64,000 nt of DNA from assembly GCA_029721515.1 (NCBI GenBank), contig CM056567.1, positions 2,325,007 to 2,389,006 on the forward strand, written 5' to 3'. Of this stretch, positions 46,278 through 57,479 are shown piece by piece. Each line of letters begins with the position of its first letter. Positions within the stretch are counted from its first letter, which is position 1. Position numbers and translations under genes: made by a program. Under the pieces are notes generated by a model. It was not told where the DNA came from and did no database searches. It was given only the letters and a program-made list of their open reading frames with translations. The DNA comes from Synanceia verrucosa (lineage: Eukaryota > Chordata > Actinopteri > Perciformes > Synanceiidae).

Positions 46278-46442
46278 GCATATGTTTAAAGACAGCCCTG
46301 TGTTCTAGTACTACTGCACCACAGGCCAGTAGACAGACTACTCAACAGTCTTTATCATTTAACATAACAGATTTAAATAATGTTCTCTAGAGCCAATAAA
46401 AACAAACAAATTTAAAGACCTGCATATGTTGATACAGAAAAC

Positions 46443-49296
46443 TCATTTGTAGGCGTTGGCTTTATGTTTTGGCAGGAAGTTGAAATTGGTTGGTACAGGT
46501 CCAAGCAGCATTTCACTGGAGAGATGAAAATGAGAAATTATAAATCAGTAAATGCATCAATTTAGAGTCAGAATCTTCAATTCCTCACTGAGACAGGAAC
46601 ATCACAATATATAAAATCATAAAGAAATACAAGGAAATAAAACTAACGGAGTACGCAAGATTCAAGATTATGTCACTATGCATGCATAATGAAATTTTTG
46701 TAATCTCTCAGCTTAAAGACACACAGAAAGAAAGATAAAAACATAAAACACCTGTATTTGCAGAGGAGATGTATTTGCAGTAGAAATGTAACATTGCAGC
46801 AGAAATTTAATATTTATTGTGGAAATGTAATATTTGCAGCCATTTTTACATTTACAACACAAATGTAAACTTGCATAGAAAATGTGGAAAAGGAGTAAAT
46901 AGAATAGAAATAAGAAAAAATAAATGAAATAATAAAACAACAATACTGAAATAATAGAATATATAATCATAATTAAAAGTATTTAATATATATACTAATA
47001 GAATATACTAAAAAAAAGTATATTTTTAATGGAAAATAAATGACATACAATACTAAGGCTATGAATACGATTATAAATGAAAATTAAACGGTGCAAATTA
47101 ATATTTAGACAGGTGACAGTAATGAGTTCTGTTATCAGCCAGCACACATACACAAATATAAATGCAAATAAAACTAAGAATTATGCACCAATATGAGAAT
47201 CAAACAAAAAAATAGCAGTTTAAATACAAAACGCAGAGTGGTGAAGATTGTTTGAATATACATGCAGTATTAATGAGAAGCGTTTTGGTGATTCTTGATG
47301 GTCTAAAAAGTGATTCCTGCTCACCTGATCCGGACCCAGTCCCCCACATGTTGACTGGCCATCAGAGACTCCAGGTAGTTCCTGCCCAGGTAGTATGGAG
47401 GTCTCTCATTGATCTTCTGAGGCAGCCGCTCCAACAGGCCCACTGGGATATATCTGAGGGACAGTTTGGTGTTGAGGCATCAGATGAATATTCATGTTGA
47501 CAGCAGGAGAAGCTCAATATAAACTGAAGTGCACATTGTTGCCCACCTGCACATGAAGGAAAGCCACTCCAGCATGAAGGACCGTGTCTTCTCCACGCCA
47601 CGGGTGTCCGAGCCCCAGTGCTCAAGGCCGAAGTTACTGAAGTCCCGGAGAATGTCGAGCCGCTCACTGGACGAGATGTCCCAGTGTCTGCTCTCCTTGA
47701 TCTCAGTGAAGATCCAGGGCTTGATGAGAGCACCCCTGAGAAAGGAGAAACTCCATAACATGTCAACTACTTCTGTGTTTCCATTTTTCTGTCCATACTG
47801 TGTGGAATCACTTCAGCACCAACCTTGCGATCATCAGACCAGAAACTCCCGTCTCTCTCGCTTTCACAGCGTCTTCATAGGACAGGATGTCTCCATTACC
47901 TGCAGCAGCAAAAAGTAATAATACTAATGATAATAAATACAGTCACAGTATGCAGCTGCATTATCTGAGATAATGTAAAAAGTCATCCACACACCAAACA
48001 GAGGGACAGGACTGGCCAGCTTGGAGCAGGTGGAGATGTAATCCCAGTCGGCGAGTTTGGTGTAGCGCTGCTCTCTGGATCGACCATGAAGCTGCAAGAC
48101 AGCGCCATCATCAGCGGTCAGGAAGTCCAAGAAAACGCAAGAGAGCCATAACAAGTAGTGTTACAGTCCCTCTAACTTATACTGTTCACAGAATGTTTTT
48201 ATATTGCTTCATTTCTGCATATCTGTCTGTTCATATTTTGAATCTATTCACACTTCCTACTTTATATTGCCATTGGCGAACAGCAAGTTCCTTGATGAAT
48301 AAAGTTCATCTCATTTTTTCCACAAATGTCACTCTAATTTATTAAGTACATTTATGAAATGAAACAAAGGTTGTGTGGACTACATGAATGAATAAATTAA
48401 AGGTAGAGTAGGCGATGATTTTAAGAGACACATTTTGTTATGTTGGATAAAATGGTCCTTCCACCCTGATAGTCGTCAATTTAATATGTATTCAGAAAGA
48501 GAAGTGAATAGAATCCGAGATCTGTGGCAGCCACAGGACTATAAAAACTTTGACCAATTAATAGCCTCGGTCCGAGTGTGAAGTACCAATCAGATGCGTT
48601 CTTGTCTCGTCCTGAGCTCGCCCCCACTCTACCCTCCACTCTACCCTCCACTCTACCCTCCACTCTACCCCCCACTCTACCCCCCACTCTACCCTCCACT
48701 CCACTCTACCCTCCACTCTACCCTCCACTCTACCCTCCACTCTACCCTCCACTCTACCCTCCACGCGGGCACTCGCATCGCTTCGCCGTGGCCGCAGGTA
48801 TCAAGCACGCTCTTCTCTCGAAATACTTCAGTAGCTGGAGAATACCAGACCAGTTTACAACGGCAGAGAAAAAGCAGCCTAAAATACCGATTCCAGCGTT
48901 ACCCGTGGCGGCTCGGCCGGCTACACAGCCAAAGAAGAGAAAGACGGAGGCAGAAAAGGCTGCGTTGGTCATAGCACTGACTGGAGGAGGAGCAGCTTAG
49001 AGTGGGATTCGTAACAGTGCATCTTTAAAATCTTGCTAGCTCTTTCACATCGCCAACTCTACCTTTAATGACTTCAGTTTTGTCTCCCTTCATCTGGATG
49101 ACAGCTCCATGCACGAGGGGAGGGAAAAAAATATTGATACGGCGACATATCGCCAGACTTTTTCTTCTGATATAATATTGATTTTTAATTTCTTAATATC
49201 TACCCCCCCTCCAAAAAAATTATGTCATGGGCCGATTCTAAATCCAGAGCAACGTCCACATGTTGACATAAAAATTTAAAAACACTTTGTCTATAT

Positions 49297-49343
<47 letters not shown>

Positions 49344-52300
49344 CGGATATATAGATATGTGTACATATATGGACATACTGTATATACAACTTGTATTTGA
49401 AGCTGCATTTTACATTTCTCAGTGACTTATGTAAAATATCACAATATATCGCAATAATGTATTGTATTGTGACTCACGTAAAAAAAACTCACGTTTTTTC
49501 ATTTTATATATAAATATTAGAAACAAACAAAATGTCATTACCATATCATTGTCAGAATATTGTACATAAGTCTTTCATTAGTTGTGAACTTTGTACCCTG
49601 ACAATGTGAACTGTATATGCTGAGAGTGGATAAATAAATAGTGATAAAAAAAAAAATGTATTGCGATATGTATCGTATCATGAAGTCCTTGACCCCTACT
49701 ACGCACTTTAATGTCAATGTTTTGCACCCCTTATTTATTCTTAGTTGTCACTTTATTATGTATTTGTTCTTATAGCTACACTGTGTTTATATGTTTATAT
49801 TTAATACACAAAGATTCCAAGTTAACTTTATTCTATGTGTGAACTTAGATTCTGATATTTGGTGTTATTAAAAGGTGTCCAGTCCACGTGGTGTTACACT
49901 TTGACTCTCACTGTTTTTCCACCAGACTCACTGTGATCATGGAGACGCCCCACGTCTTCATTTCCGGGATGAGTTTGTGCGCTACATTGCACTTCTCCTG
50001 AACACCAGTGCGGATCTTGACTGTCAGAGGGACGTCAAGGACCTTCAGGAAAAATAAAAAACAAAAGTGTTCTCGTTCATCCTGAAGCTTTGTGGCTCAT
50101 ATTTAATGTTGTTGAACTGTGGTGGAAAAGGAAACGTACATAGTTCATTCCTTTGATTATCTGTTCAAACTTCCTGGTGCGTGTCATCAAGCCGCAGCCT
50201 CCGCCCTGGTGAGGAAATCAAACAAACACCATTTTATTTATATTCAGATTTTATGATCGATCCTAAAACTGACTACAAAGCTCTATATATAAATGTCCTT
50301 TTTTTGTTTGTTGATCCTGTCTCAACCAAGGTTATAATAGCTTTTAATTTTCAGTTTTTATTATTTTTAGTTTTGACTTTTTCCATTTAAATTTAGTTTT
50401 ACTTCGTTGTCAGAATGTGTTTGCTAGCTCTAGTTTCATTTCAGTTTTTCCAGAAAGTTTTACTTTTATTTTTTAAATCTGTAGCTACACAGTTTGTTTT
50501 GCTAGAAGCAGAGATAATGTGTAGCTACATATGCATACATGCAGTGGTTGTTTGAACAATATTTTATGTTTAAACTTTGGGTTTACCTTCTTGTAGACCA
50601 GGTCGATGGGGCACCCGGAGTTGATGTCCACAAAGTCGACATCAGTGTTGTTGTTGATGAGCTCTGCACACCTGGTCATGGTGTCGGGGAAGCAGCCCTC
50701 CACCTGGACACACCGAAAGCAGAACGTCATCCTCACCAATCCACAAGCGAACATGAACACATCAATTCAACGAGCAGCTCTGAGGAGTCTCGACAACCTA
50801 CGATGACATCACCTGGACGCCAAAAACATCTTCGCTTTCGTGGCGTTTCAGGAGGGCCCACTCTGACTGCTGGCCCTGCAGCAGGTTGGTGCACATGGCC
50901 ATCTCCCCACAGGTGATGTCCGCTCCGAAGCGCTTACAAACCCGACGGAAAGGCAGATTTCCACACTAAGGAAAGAGAGGGAATCATGCAGGTCAAAACG
51001 TTCAAATCAGTGGCCATCATCTGATACAACTTGTTATGTGTCTGCTTCTTTAGAGTGAAACCTTGTTTAGAACAACAGTAAATCTGATTTGTTGGACAGT
51101 AAGACATCAAATTCAGCCGTACTTACAGTAGTCAGAGGAGCGAGGTAGAGCTTGTCTTTAAAGTCCACCTTGAACACAAAGAGAGGGGATCATGTGATTA
51201 TTCATTAAGCTATTTCAAATTAGTCCTTGATGTACTTTGAGAAAATATAATTTCAGAGGAAAGATGGTCGCCTGATCGTTTACCTGTTTCTTCTCACATG
51301 GGCGCAACTTGACGACGTCTTCATCAGTGAGCGGGCCGACAGTCTTCACTGCCATTTCTGAGCCAGGCTGCAGTTTGTCAGCAAGCAAACGTAGAACTAA
51401 AACACCAAGTAACACTAGCATATGTTTCCATAAGAGGTAGTGCTATTAATAGAATAATAACCTGTGCCTCAGCTTCAGTGGAAGCATCCTGCTGCCCTCC
51501 TGTTGGATCTGCAGACACTTCAGCTGCATGAGTGTCACCTAAATGTGTCAAAAGACTGAATTATAAGATAATAAAAAAAAAAGGATAAAAAGTGGCAAGC
51601 ATGAAGAAGAAGCAGAAACATGCCAGCAGATCATGGTATCTCACCCTTCCCTTGTTGTTCTCGTTTGTTCGGGAGCATCTTCAGGTACTCTGATGACTTA
51701 TTGAAGGCCACCTTGTGCTTCCTCAGTCGATTCTGGAGCTCTTTATCCAGGCTGTTCCTCACTGCCGTCCTGCCCTCATTGGCCTTGACCAGATCTGCAT
51801 TCTCCATGGTTTTGAAGTCAGGCGTTGTGTGCGCCTTGGCGAAGCGGCAGGTGAGGCCGTATGAGCACTTCCCAAATGTGTCGTAGAGGTAGCAGCTTTC
51901 CCCGATGTCAGCGGGCTTGGTGGCCAGGTAGTCGGCCACGTTGTGGTGAAAATGGCATTTGTCTCCGAACGAGCACTCCTTGCTGTTCTGCATGAGTGAG
52001 AAAAGTCAGGACAGTAAGTAGCAGCTGTCATAGCATCCGAAAAGTCTGTGGTGGGTTTAAGTTTCATACCTGAATGACCGAGAGACACAAGCGTTTTTCA
52101 TCGTAGGCGTTCGTCTTTGTGTGCGGCCTCGACTTGTTCTGTCCCCGCACACGTTTACCGTCCGGTTTGCCGCCCTTATTGCTCTCTTCTGGGTCTAGTT
52201 TGAGCTTTTTTGTTTCAGGTTCCTCCACAGTAGTCTCCTTTGCCTCCTCAGCTTCTTCATTTTCACTAGTTTTTCCCCCTTTTTGTCGCTGCCACTCAGA

Positions 52301-53468
52301 GTCAACAAACGCATGAAATTTGTCTTTGGTGGTCAGGAATCTGCAAATATAAGAGGACAACTTGAAGATGTAGCAAACAAAGAACACATGAATGTAATGA
52401 TCACTGTGTAGAATAACGCAACATTAATACTCTGCAAATGAATTTACAATTTATGCATACCAGTAATTTATATGTAATTTAACAGCACCTTAATTTCTAT
52501 TGCTATACCAATGAGATGTAAAGCTGGAAATGGTTCACTAAATAAAGAATAATCCCAAATTATTAATATTCAGCATTAATTATTATTGATTATTCTCAGA
52601 TGGATATTGCTTGTTGTGTGTGCTGCAAACCCTTGAATATTCCTCGCTGAAGCTTAGAAAAAAATGAGTCCTGGAGTCCAAACTATTCTGCTGGAAAACA
52701 GTGATTACTCTACTTTGTTCACTTGTTGTTTTTCAACAGTTTTTTCCCATCTGGCTTGTTGCTTATTTAGACATTTACTCTTTATAGGCTTATTGCTACT
52801 GTGGCTCTATCTGCTGCTGTAATTATGCAAATTTCCCCTTTTGCTTGACTAAAAAAGAATCTTATTTTATCATACTTTCTTCAGAATGAGAGCATATTCT
52901 GGGTGAACCATCCAGGAAAAGAAAGCTCTCAAGACGAAGGCGTGTCTGCAGTGAAACAAGCATTATAACTGCTATTCATGGTGAGGAGGGAATTGATGCC
53001 ACAACTTCATCTACTTTCAAACCAAAACACAATAAAGTCGTTCTGGTGTTGAAGCTTTGACATACACTACCTATTTGAACAGTCCACATTTTGTATTTCC
53101 ACCTTTATTTGCCTTATTCTCTTTTTTAATAGTTGCCTTTTTTTATCTATTTAACATTTTGATTTATTGCTCAGCCTTCATTGTGGCTAGCAAAAGAAGT
53201 ATTTCACTTTTCAGGGAAGCATGTTTCCTTCCTGTTAACATCAAAATAAAACACTTTGTGTCTCCAGACAACACGACGCTGAGTTTTGACATGATGTATC
53301 ACATCAGTCCACCACAGACTCAGTTTTTCTCTCTCGTGTACTCCACTATCTGCTTACTTACTGTGGTTTGAGGGCCGCTTCACCCTTAACAGCTACATCC
53401 ACCTTCTTTTCAAAACTTTCCTCCGTCACTTTTTCCATCACACCTTCACAGCTTTTCTCCAAATCCAT
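46443..53468 (-). CDS. dus3l: tRNA-dihydrouridine(47) synthase-like (DUS3L)
   Basis: A flavin enzyme that reduces uridine 47 of tRNA variable loops to dihydrouridine. Fifteen coding exons: 53362-53468, 52070-52340, 51645-51987, 51462-51538, 51284-51367, 51127-51168, 50813-50965, 50587-50703, 50140-50205, 49932-50042, 47995-48091, 47824-47899, 47547-47735, 47325-47453 and 46443-46515, giving 644 residues (human 650). A charged N-terminus leads to two CCCH zinc fingers (C121/C131/C137/H141 and C158/C167/C173/H179). The barrel follows with LYLAPLTTCGNLPFRR, DINSGCPIDLVYKK, and the active-site cysteine at about 402 (GGGCGLM). The end (FLPKHKANAYK) equals the human one. The ATG exon has an acceptor at 53478, so a non-coding exon near 53961-54310 precedes it. 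The long introns hold MITE and SINE insertions. Confidence 0.96.
48401..49064. mobile_element. TTAA-flanked element with minisatellite (dus3l intron)
   Basis: The ends are AGGTAGAGTAGGCGATG and, inverted, CATCGCCAACTCTACCT: 17-bp terminal repeats with one mismatch, bounded by TTAA at 48397-48400 and 49065-49068. The interior has a 12-bp minisatellite (48624-48763) and a coding-like segment (48860-49000) that recurs at 57601-57720. The left half (AAATGGTCCTTCCACCC) also recurs near 57510. No transposase is present. Confidence 0.75.
48624..48763. repeat. 12-bp minisatellite (ACTCTACCCTCC)n
   Basis: About eleven copies of ACTCTACCCTCC with a few C-for-T variants. Because 12 is a multiple of 3 it leaves frames open on both strands (Leu-Tyr-Pro-Pro or Glu-Gly-Arg-Val repeats), which are artefacts. 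Confidence 0.95.
49115..49705. repeat. Dispersed ATATCGCAATA-type repeat (dus3l intron)
   Basis: Same block order as 33820-34750: AATATTGATTTTTAATTTCTTAATATC, TACAACTTGTATTTGAAGCTGCATTTTACA, TTGCGATATGTATCGTATCATGAAGTCCTTG. It contains an AT microsatellite (49299-49341) and a short retroelement-like tail near 49610-49660 (GTGGATAAATAAATA). Confidence 0.6.
52700..52880 (+). mobile_element. LINE-like 3' tail fragment (dus3l intron)
   Basis: Ends with CTGCTGCTGTAATTATGCAAATTTCCCC and then AAAAAAGAATCTTATTTTATC, the diverged form of the GGAAATTTCCCC tail family seen elsewhere in the window. Confidence 0.45.
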
Positions 53469-53574
53469 ATTTTTGTCCTGCAACAAAAAAAAATCAGCTG
53501 ATCACTTTGAAGCTAACTACTTACCAGAAGAGCAAACTCCTAGCTCTTGTGTCACTGCACACTTAAGTTGTTAG

Positions 53575-53930
53575 CCATCCATCCATCCATGTTCTACCTC
53601 TTATCCTCTCATAGGGTCAGGGGGGCTGGAGCCTATCCCAGCTGTCTTAGGGTGAAAGACAGGGTACACCCTGGACAAGTCTCCAGTTCATCACAGGACA
53701 CATAGAGACAGACAACAACTCACACTCACATTCACACCTACGGTCAATTTAAATTAACCAATTAACCTAATCCCCATGCATGTTTTTGGATGGTGGGAGG
53801 AAGCCGGAGTACCAGAGAGAACCCATACAGACAAGAGGAGAACATGCAAACTCCACACAGAATGGCCCCGGGCCGGGAATCAAACCCGGTACCTTCTTGC
53901 TGTGAGGCGACAGTGCTACGGTTGTTAGCC
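53575..53930 (-). mobile_element. tRNA-derived SINE, copy 2 (dus3l first intron)
   Basis: The reverse complement of the SINE at 39812-40150: it begins on this strand with the ATCC tail (CCATCCATCCATCC), passes GGGGGGCTGGAGCCTATCCC and GGTGGGAGGAAGCCGGAGTACC, and ends at the B-box and A-box head near 53880-53925. Confidence 0.8.
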
Positions 53931-54459
53931 ACTTATCTTCTATATAACCGATTTACTTACCAGTTACCATTAAAGCTGCCAAAACTAACAGCCAACGTTA
54001 CAATGGCATGCTTTCGAAATTCACGTTAAATGTGTTGCTAACAAGCTAACCGCTAACGCTAAGTCCGTCTGCGCAGTCAACTAGCTGCTAACTTGCTAAC
54101 GCATTTAGCAACAATTTGAAGCGACTAAAAGTCAAAACAAGACGCTTATTAAACAGAGAAAACTTTGACAACAGATGTTTCTCACACCCTGAAAACACAG
54201 CAACAACCAACAGCATGAGGAAACGGCTGTGCAACAGTATGAGAAGTCCGTGGTGTACAGGCCGAGGAACATTAGTTCCGGATATGACAGCTCGTCTCCA
54301 CCACCTTGAGATTAAAGACTTTTAATGGTAATCCAGGGACGGAGGAAAACGATTACCCCTTACTTAAATATTCATGACATGTTTCAGTTTTAATATTGAG
54401 GAAAGAAACATGTTATATCAGTTATAAATAATTGAAATTTGAAATAAAAACGTTAGGAC

Positions 54460-54465
54460 TTTATT
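54460..54465 (-). terminator. Candidate poly(A) signal for mterf1
   Basis: AATAAA on the minus strand about 690 bases past the mterf1 stop; a plausible but unproven 3' end. Confidence 0.3.
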
Positions 54466-55157
54466 TTTGATACCACTTTTATTTCAAAACAGCATACAAA
54501 CGGGAAATTAAAAGGTTTGGCTTTTGCAGCTGTCAGTATTACAAAAAATAAAGTTCATGTCAATACATCAAGAGCTATTAAAGCTGATATGATGAGACAA
54601 ATACCATCAATGTCCAGCTCCAGCTTCTCTGTGGTAAGGATTTGTTGCTTTTGCTGCTGTAAACAATAGTAAATTGATTATATTTGTATTTTTGGAACTT
54701 TTTCAATATTTTAGACACATGGATTTTTTGATAATGAAATAATGACCTGCAGCAAGTAATCCATTGATGGATTAGTTGTCAACTATTAAATTAATCAACA
54801 ATTATTCTGATAATGGAAAGAATAATGAAGTCTGAATTCTGACTGCTTCTTAAATGTGAATATTTCCTGGTTTCTTTTCTACCGTGATAGTAAATTAAAT
54901 ATCTTGGAGACATTTCAGGACAGAAACACTCACCATTTTCTGACACAAATCCATGAGTTGAGAAAATAATGAATTAATTGACAGTGAAAACAATCATTCC
55001 TTCATGCCTCAGCAGATATATTGAAATATTATGTCACACGAGTGACGTCGGAGAAGTCGGAAATCATATTCTAGTTACTAAATGAACAAAACATGACCGA
55101 TGTGAAGCCAAGTTGAAGCAAAAGCAGGATCCAACATTATGAAATGTCATAATACAT

Positions 55158-56321
55158 TCAGTGGTGTAGTGAGTCTCTCAGTCTTTCAATCTTTGCAGCA
55201 AAGCGCTTCTTGCTGGAGTCCAGGATGCTGATGCCATTCTTCTGCAGGTCATATCTTACCCTCTGCAGCTCCTCTAGTCGCCCTGTTATGTTCTGTGTGC
55301 TGTAGTCTAAAACTTTGGGCTTTTCTAATATCTGCTTCATTGTTATTCCTCCTTTCAAGAGACAGTCCAGTTTAGAGCTCAGCGTGTCTGCCCCGATGTA
55401 CAGAACCATCGGGTAGCTGAGGATTAGTTTCTTTATGTCAGATTTCCGACAGCCGACTGAAATCATCTTCTGCTGGAGAATGCTGAAGTTCTTTTTCAGA
55501 TACTCATTAGAAAGGTCCAATATTTCTGCAGCAGGGCCTTCGAGAAGAGTAAGTAGCTCTGAATCGCTCAACTTCAGAGAAGTTCTGAGGATACTGACGT
55601 TAGTCTTGACTCTCTTAGTGCTCTGGATGAGAATGTAAAGGTTTCTGGATATGACAGCTTTAGCAAACTTCTCTGGACTCTTCCCACCAAGCTCAACGCA
55701 GATGTCCCCCAAAACCTCCACCATCTGCCTGTTGAGCTCCAAACTGTTGGTGAATGTCCGCGGTGCCGTGGTCAGCAGCCGATGGAGGGCTTTGGTGTTC
55801 AGTCCCAGCGAGGTCAGAAAGTCTATGTTCTTCTCCAAGTTCCCGTTATCACTGGAGCGGAAGAAGGACTCAGGTGAGCGATCCACGATGCTCACAATCT
55901 CTTCATCGGTCTTGAGAATGTTTCTCCACAGCTCCCAGCGCTGTTCCAAGTGTTCTATGGAGCGGGTGATGGCTCGGGGATAACGGGATATGATGCCAGC
56001 GATTATTTTGCGGCTGGCACCTTTACCTTGCAGAAACTGAGCAACACCTTGCTCATTGGTGTAGGATTTACGAAACACCCCAGGCTGTCGCCGGCGTGCC
56101 AGCTTCACGTCAACTCCCATTAGGTTCAGATTCTCCAGCAGAGACTCGTTGTCTGAGGTCACTGCCTGGGGCTTTGGCTCATCACTGCTAGTAGGATCAC
56201 TGCAAAACCCCCTGTGAATGCAGGCTGATGTCAGCTGTACTGGAACGAGCCCAAAGCTGCGCTGCAATGCCGCCGATCGATGGAGGCCAAGGAGAGCCTT
56301 TGCTCCAGCTACTGCTGCCAT
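55158..56321 (-). CDS. mterf1: Mitochondrial transcription termination factor 1 (MTERF1)
   Basis: A mitochondrial DNA-binding protein that ends transcription at the tRNA-Leu site downstream of the rRNA genes. One uninterrupted coding exon of 387 residues (human about 399). The first in-frame ATG (MAAVAGAKALLGLHRSAALQ) gives an Arg-rich, acid-free leader typical of a mitochondrial targeting peptide; the frame extends upstream only from a GTG, which I reject as start. The body is a series of helical mTERF repeats with Pro-rich joints (SRYPRAITRSIEHLEQRW, DRSPESFFR, TTAPRTF, LSYPMVLY, EKPKVLDYS). A 5' non-coding exon ends at 57211 and joins an acceptor at 56361, and two tiny uORFs precede the start. 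AKAP9 next door is also its neighbour on human 7q21.2. Confidence 0.95.
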   Translation of the reverse strand: MAAVAGAKALLGLHRSAALQRSFGLVPVQLTSACIHRGFCSDPTSSDEPKPQAVTSDNESLLENLNLMGVDVKLARRRQPGVFRKSYTNEQGVAQFLQGKGASRKIIAGIISRYPRAITRSIEHLEQRWELWRNILKTDEEIVSIVDRSPESFFRSSDNGNLEKNIDFLTSLGLNTKALHRLLTTAPRTFTNSLELNRQMVEVLGDICVELGGKSPEKFAKAVISRNLYILIQSTKRVKTNVSILRTSLKLSDSELLTLLEGPAAEILDLSNEYLKKNFSILQQKMISVGCRKSDIKKLILSYPMVLYIGADTLSSKLDCLLKGGITMKQILEKPKVLDYSTQNITGRLEELQRVRYDLQKNGISILDSSKKRFAAKIERLRDSLHH

Positions 56322-56325
56322 GTTT

Positions 56326-56350
56326 AATGAGAAGAGCGACACTGGAACAT
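56326..56350 (-). promoter_or_regulatory. Upstream ORF 2 of mterf1
   Basis: ATG at 56348-56350 opens an eight-codon frame (MFQCRSSH) that stops with TAA two bases before the mterf1 start codon. It follows directly from a five-codon uORF1 whose ATG lies in the first exon (57215-57217) and whose TGA overlaps this ATG as TGATG after splicing. Confidence 0.55.
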
Positions 56351-57283
56351 CACTGCAGATCTACAAGAAAAAATAAACATATTTAGCTAAATAATATCCT
56401 ACTCAAAGGAGCAGGTTATCGCATCCACTTGGTCAGAAACAGCACACACCAATATAATGTTAGTGATAACTAAATAACAGGCAGGTTAAAACCCACTGCT
56501 GCAGAGGAGGAACACGTGGTCAGGCCCTTCAGTATAAAATCCACAACATATAAAGCCTCTATCATTTGTAAAAGTCAAATTCATTAAGTGTTTATTATCT
56601 AGTATAATCTCCAGTACACGTAGAAGTGTTATAACTTACATTATATAAATTCATAAATATGTCTGCAGCATTTTTAATGTTCTAACTAATGGAGTTGGAG
56701 CTTTATTATTTATTTTTATTTTATGAAACTGTATTATAAAATAAACTAATACTGCACCCTGGGTGGGTTTCTTATGATTACAGCTGTCAAATAAAGAAGC
56801 ATACATTGAGTGTAGTAAAGTGAAATACCTAAAAACTAGACAGTACTTGAGTACACTGCAATATTGATAAAACACTGATAAAAATGTATGCTTTCTTTAA
56901 TATCCTGACTGTCATATTATATATCATGCTATGAGTTTAATAAAATAAATAGATGCATTAAAAATATACCATTGAATATAAGTTAACAAGTGTAGTAGCC
57001 TACGTGATACTAACAGTTATTTCTGACATACAAATAACATCAGGACTGGCATCAACGTGAAATCTCACAAACACGTCCATCGTTAACGTTGATTTAACAT
57101 CAAAAACTCATTCGGTAAACAGTAAATTGTTAGCTATTAGGAAATATACTAAAACATTATTTATCAAAGCCTCAAACTTTTTGCTTAAATAATATAAAAA
57201 AAAGTCATACCGGGCATGTTTAGCCGCTGAAGTACTCTCAGTTTTCTGTCAAAATCAAAGCGGAAGGGTGAAACTTAGTCAAC

Positions 57284-57293
57284 TCTCGCGAGA
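57284..57293. promoter_or_regulatory. TCTCGCGAGA promoter palindrome, mterf1
   Basis: The palindrome TCTCGCGAGA, known as a BANP-bound element of CpG-island promoters, lies about 67 bases upstream of the first ATG in the mterf1 leader exon. An ETS-like GCGGAAG sits between them at 57260-57266. Confidence 0.6.
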
Positions 57294-57390
57294 TTTGTTG
57301 TCCGGGAATTAAAAACCTTCAGCGTGGCGAAAGTGACGATGGCGTCATCTAGCGTCCTGGAGTAAAAATGGCGTTTGTGCTCACTTTGAA

Positions 57391-57404
57391 CCACTAGATG
57401 GAAG
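57391..57404 (+). promoter_or_regulatory. Candidate CTCF motif beside the mterf1 promoter
   Basis: CCACTAGATGGAAG fits the CTCF core and lies about 110 bases from the TCTCGCGAGA palindrome. A similar CCACTAGATGG is found inverted at 3706-3716. Confidence 0.3.
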
Positions 57405-57479
57405 CAAAAGTCTTTAATTTAGGACACACACGTCTATTTGTTGTCTCATAAGATTACAAAGTGAAAGCTATAGGCTGTC

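Larger units (their letters stand above)
45405..46442. other. ZP gene promoter and dus3l 3' end
   Basis: Holds the E-box/CCAAT modules of the ZP promoter (45489-45541), a large TA/CATA microsatellite (45713-45872), AT-rich unique-looking sequence and, from about 46270, the dus3l 3' UTR. No gene is seen. Confidence 0.6.
53478..55157. other. dus3l 5' region and mterf1 3' UTR
   Basis: 53478-53960 is the likely first intron of dus3l and contains an inverted SINE. A donor CTG|GTAAGT ends a non-coding exon at 53961, and the promoter is probably near 54240-54310 (TTCCGG ETS-like site). From about 54460 to 55157 lies the probable mterf1 3' UTR. No other gene is visible. Confidence 0.55.

Noticed and set aside
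48481..49000. Frames with Glu-Gly-Arg-Val or Leu-Tyr-Pro-Pro repeats on both strands
   Set aside because: They come from the 12-bp minisatellite inside a transposable element in a dus3l intron.
55651..55983. 110-codon plus-strand frame
   Set aside because: Antisense to the mterf1 coding exon.
56322..56342. Seven-codon upstream extension of mterf1 from a GTG
   Set aside because: Nuclear genes seldom start at GTG; the ATG at 56321 gives a proper targeting peptide and is preceded by the uORF stop.
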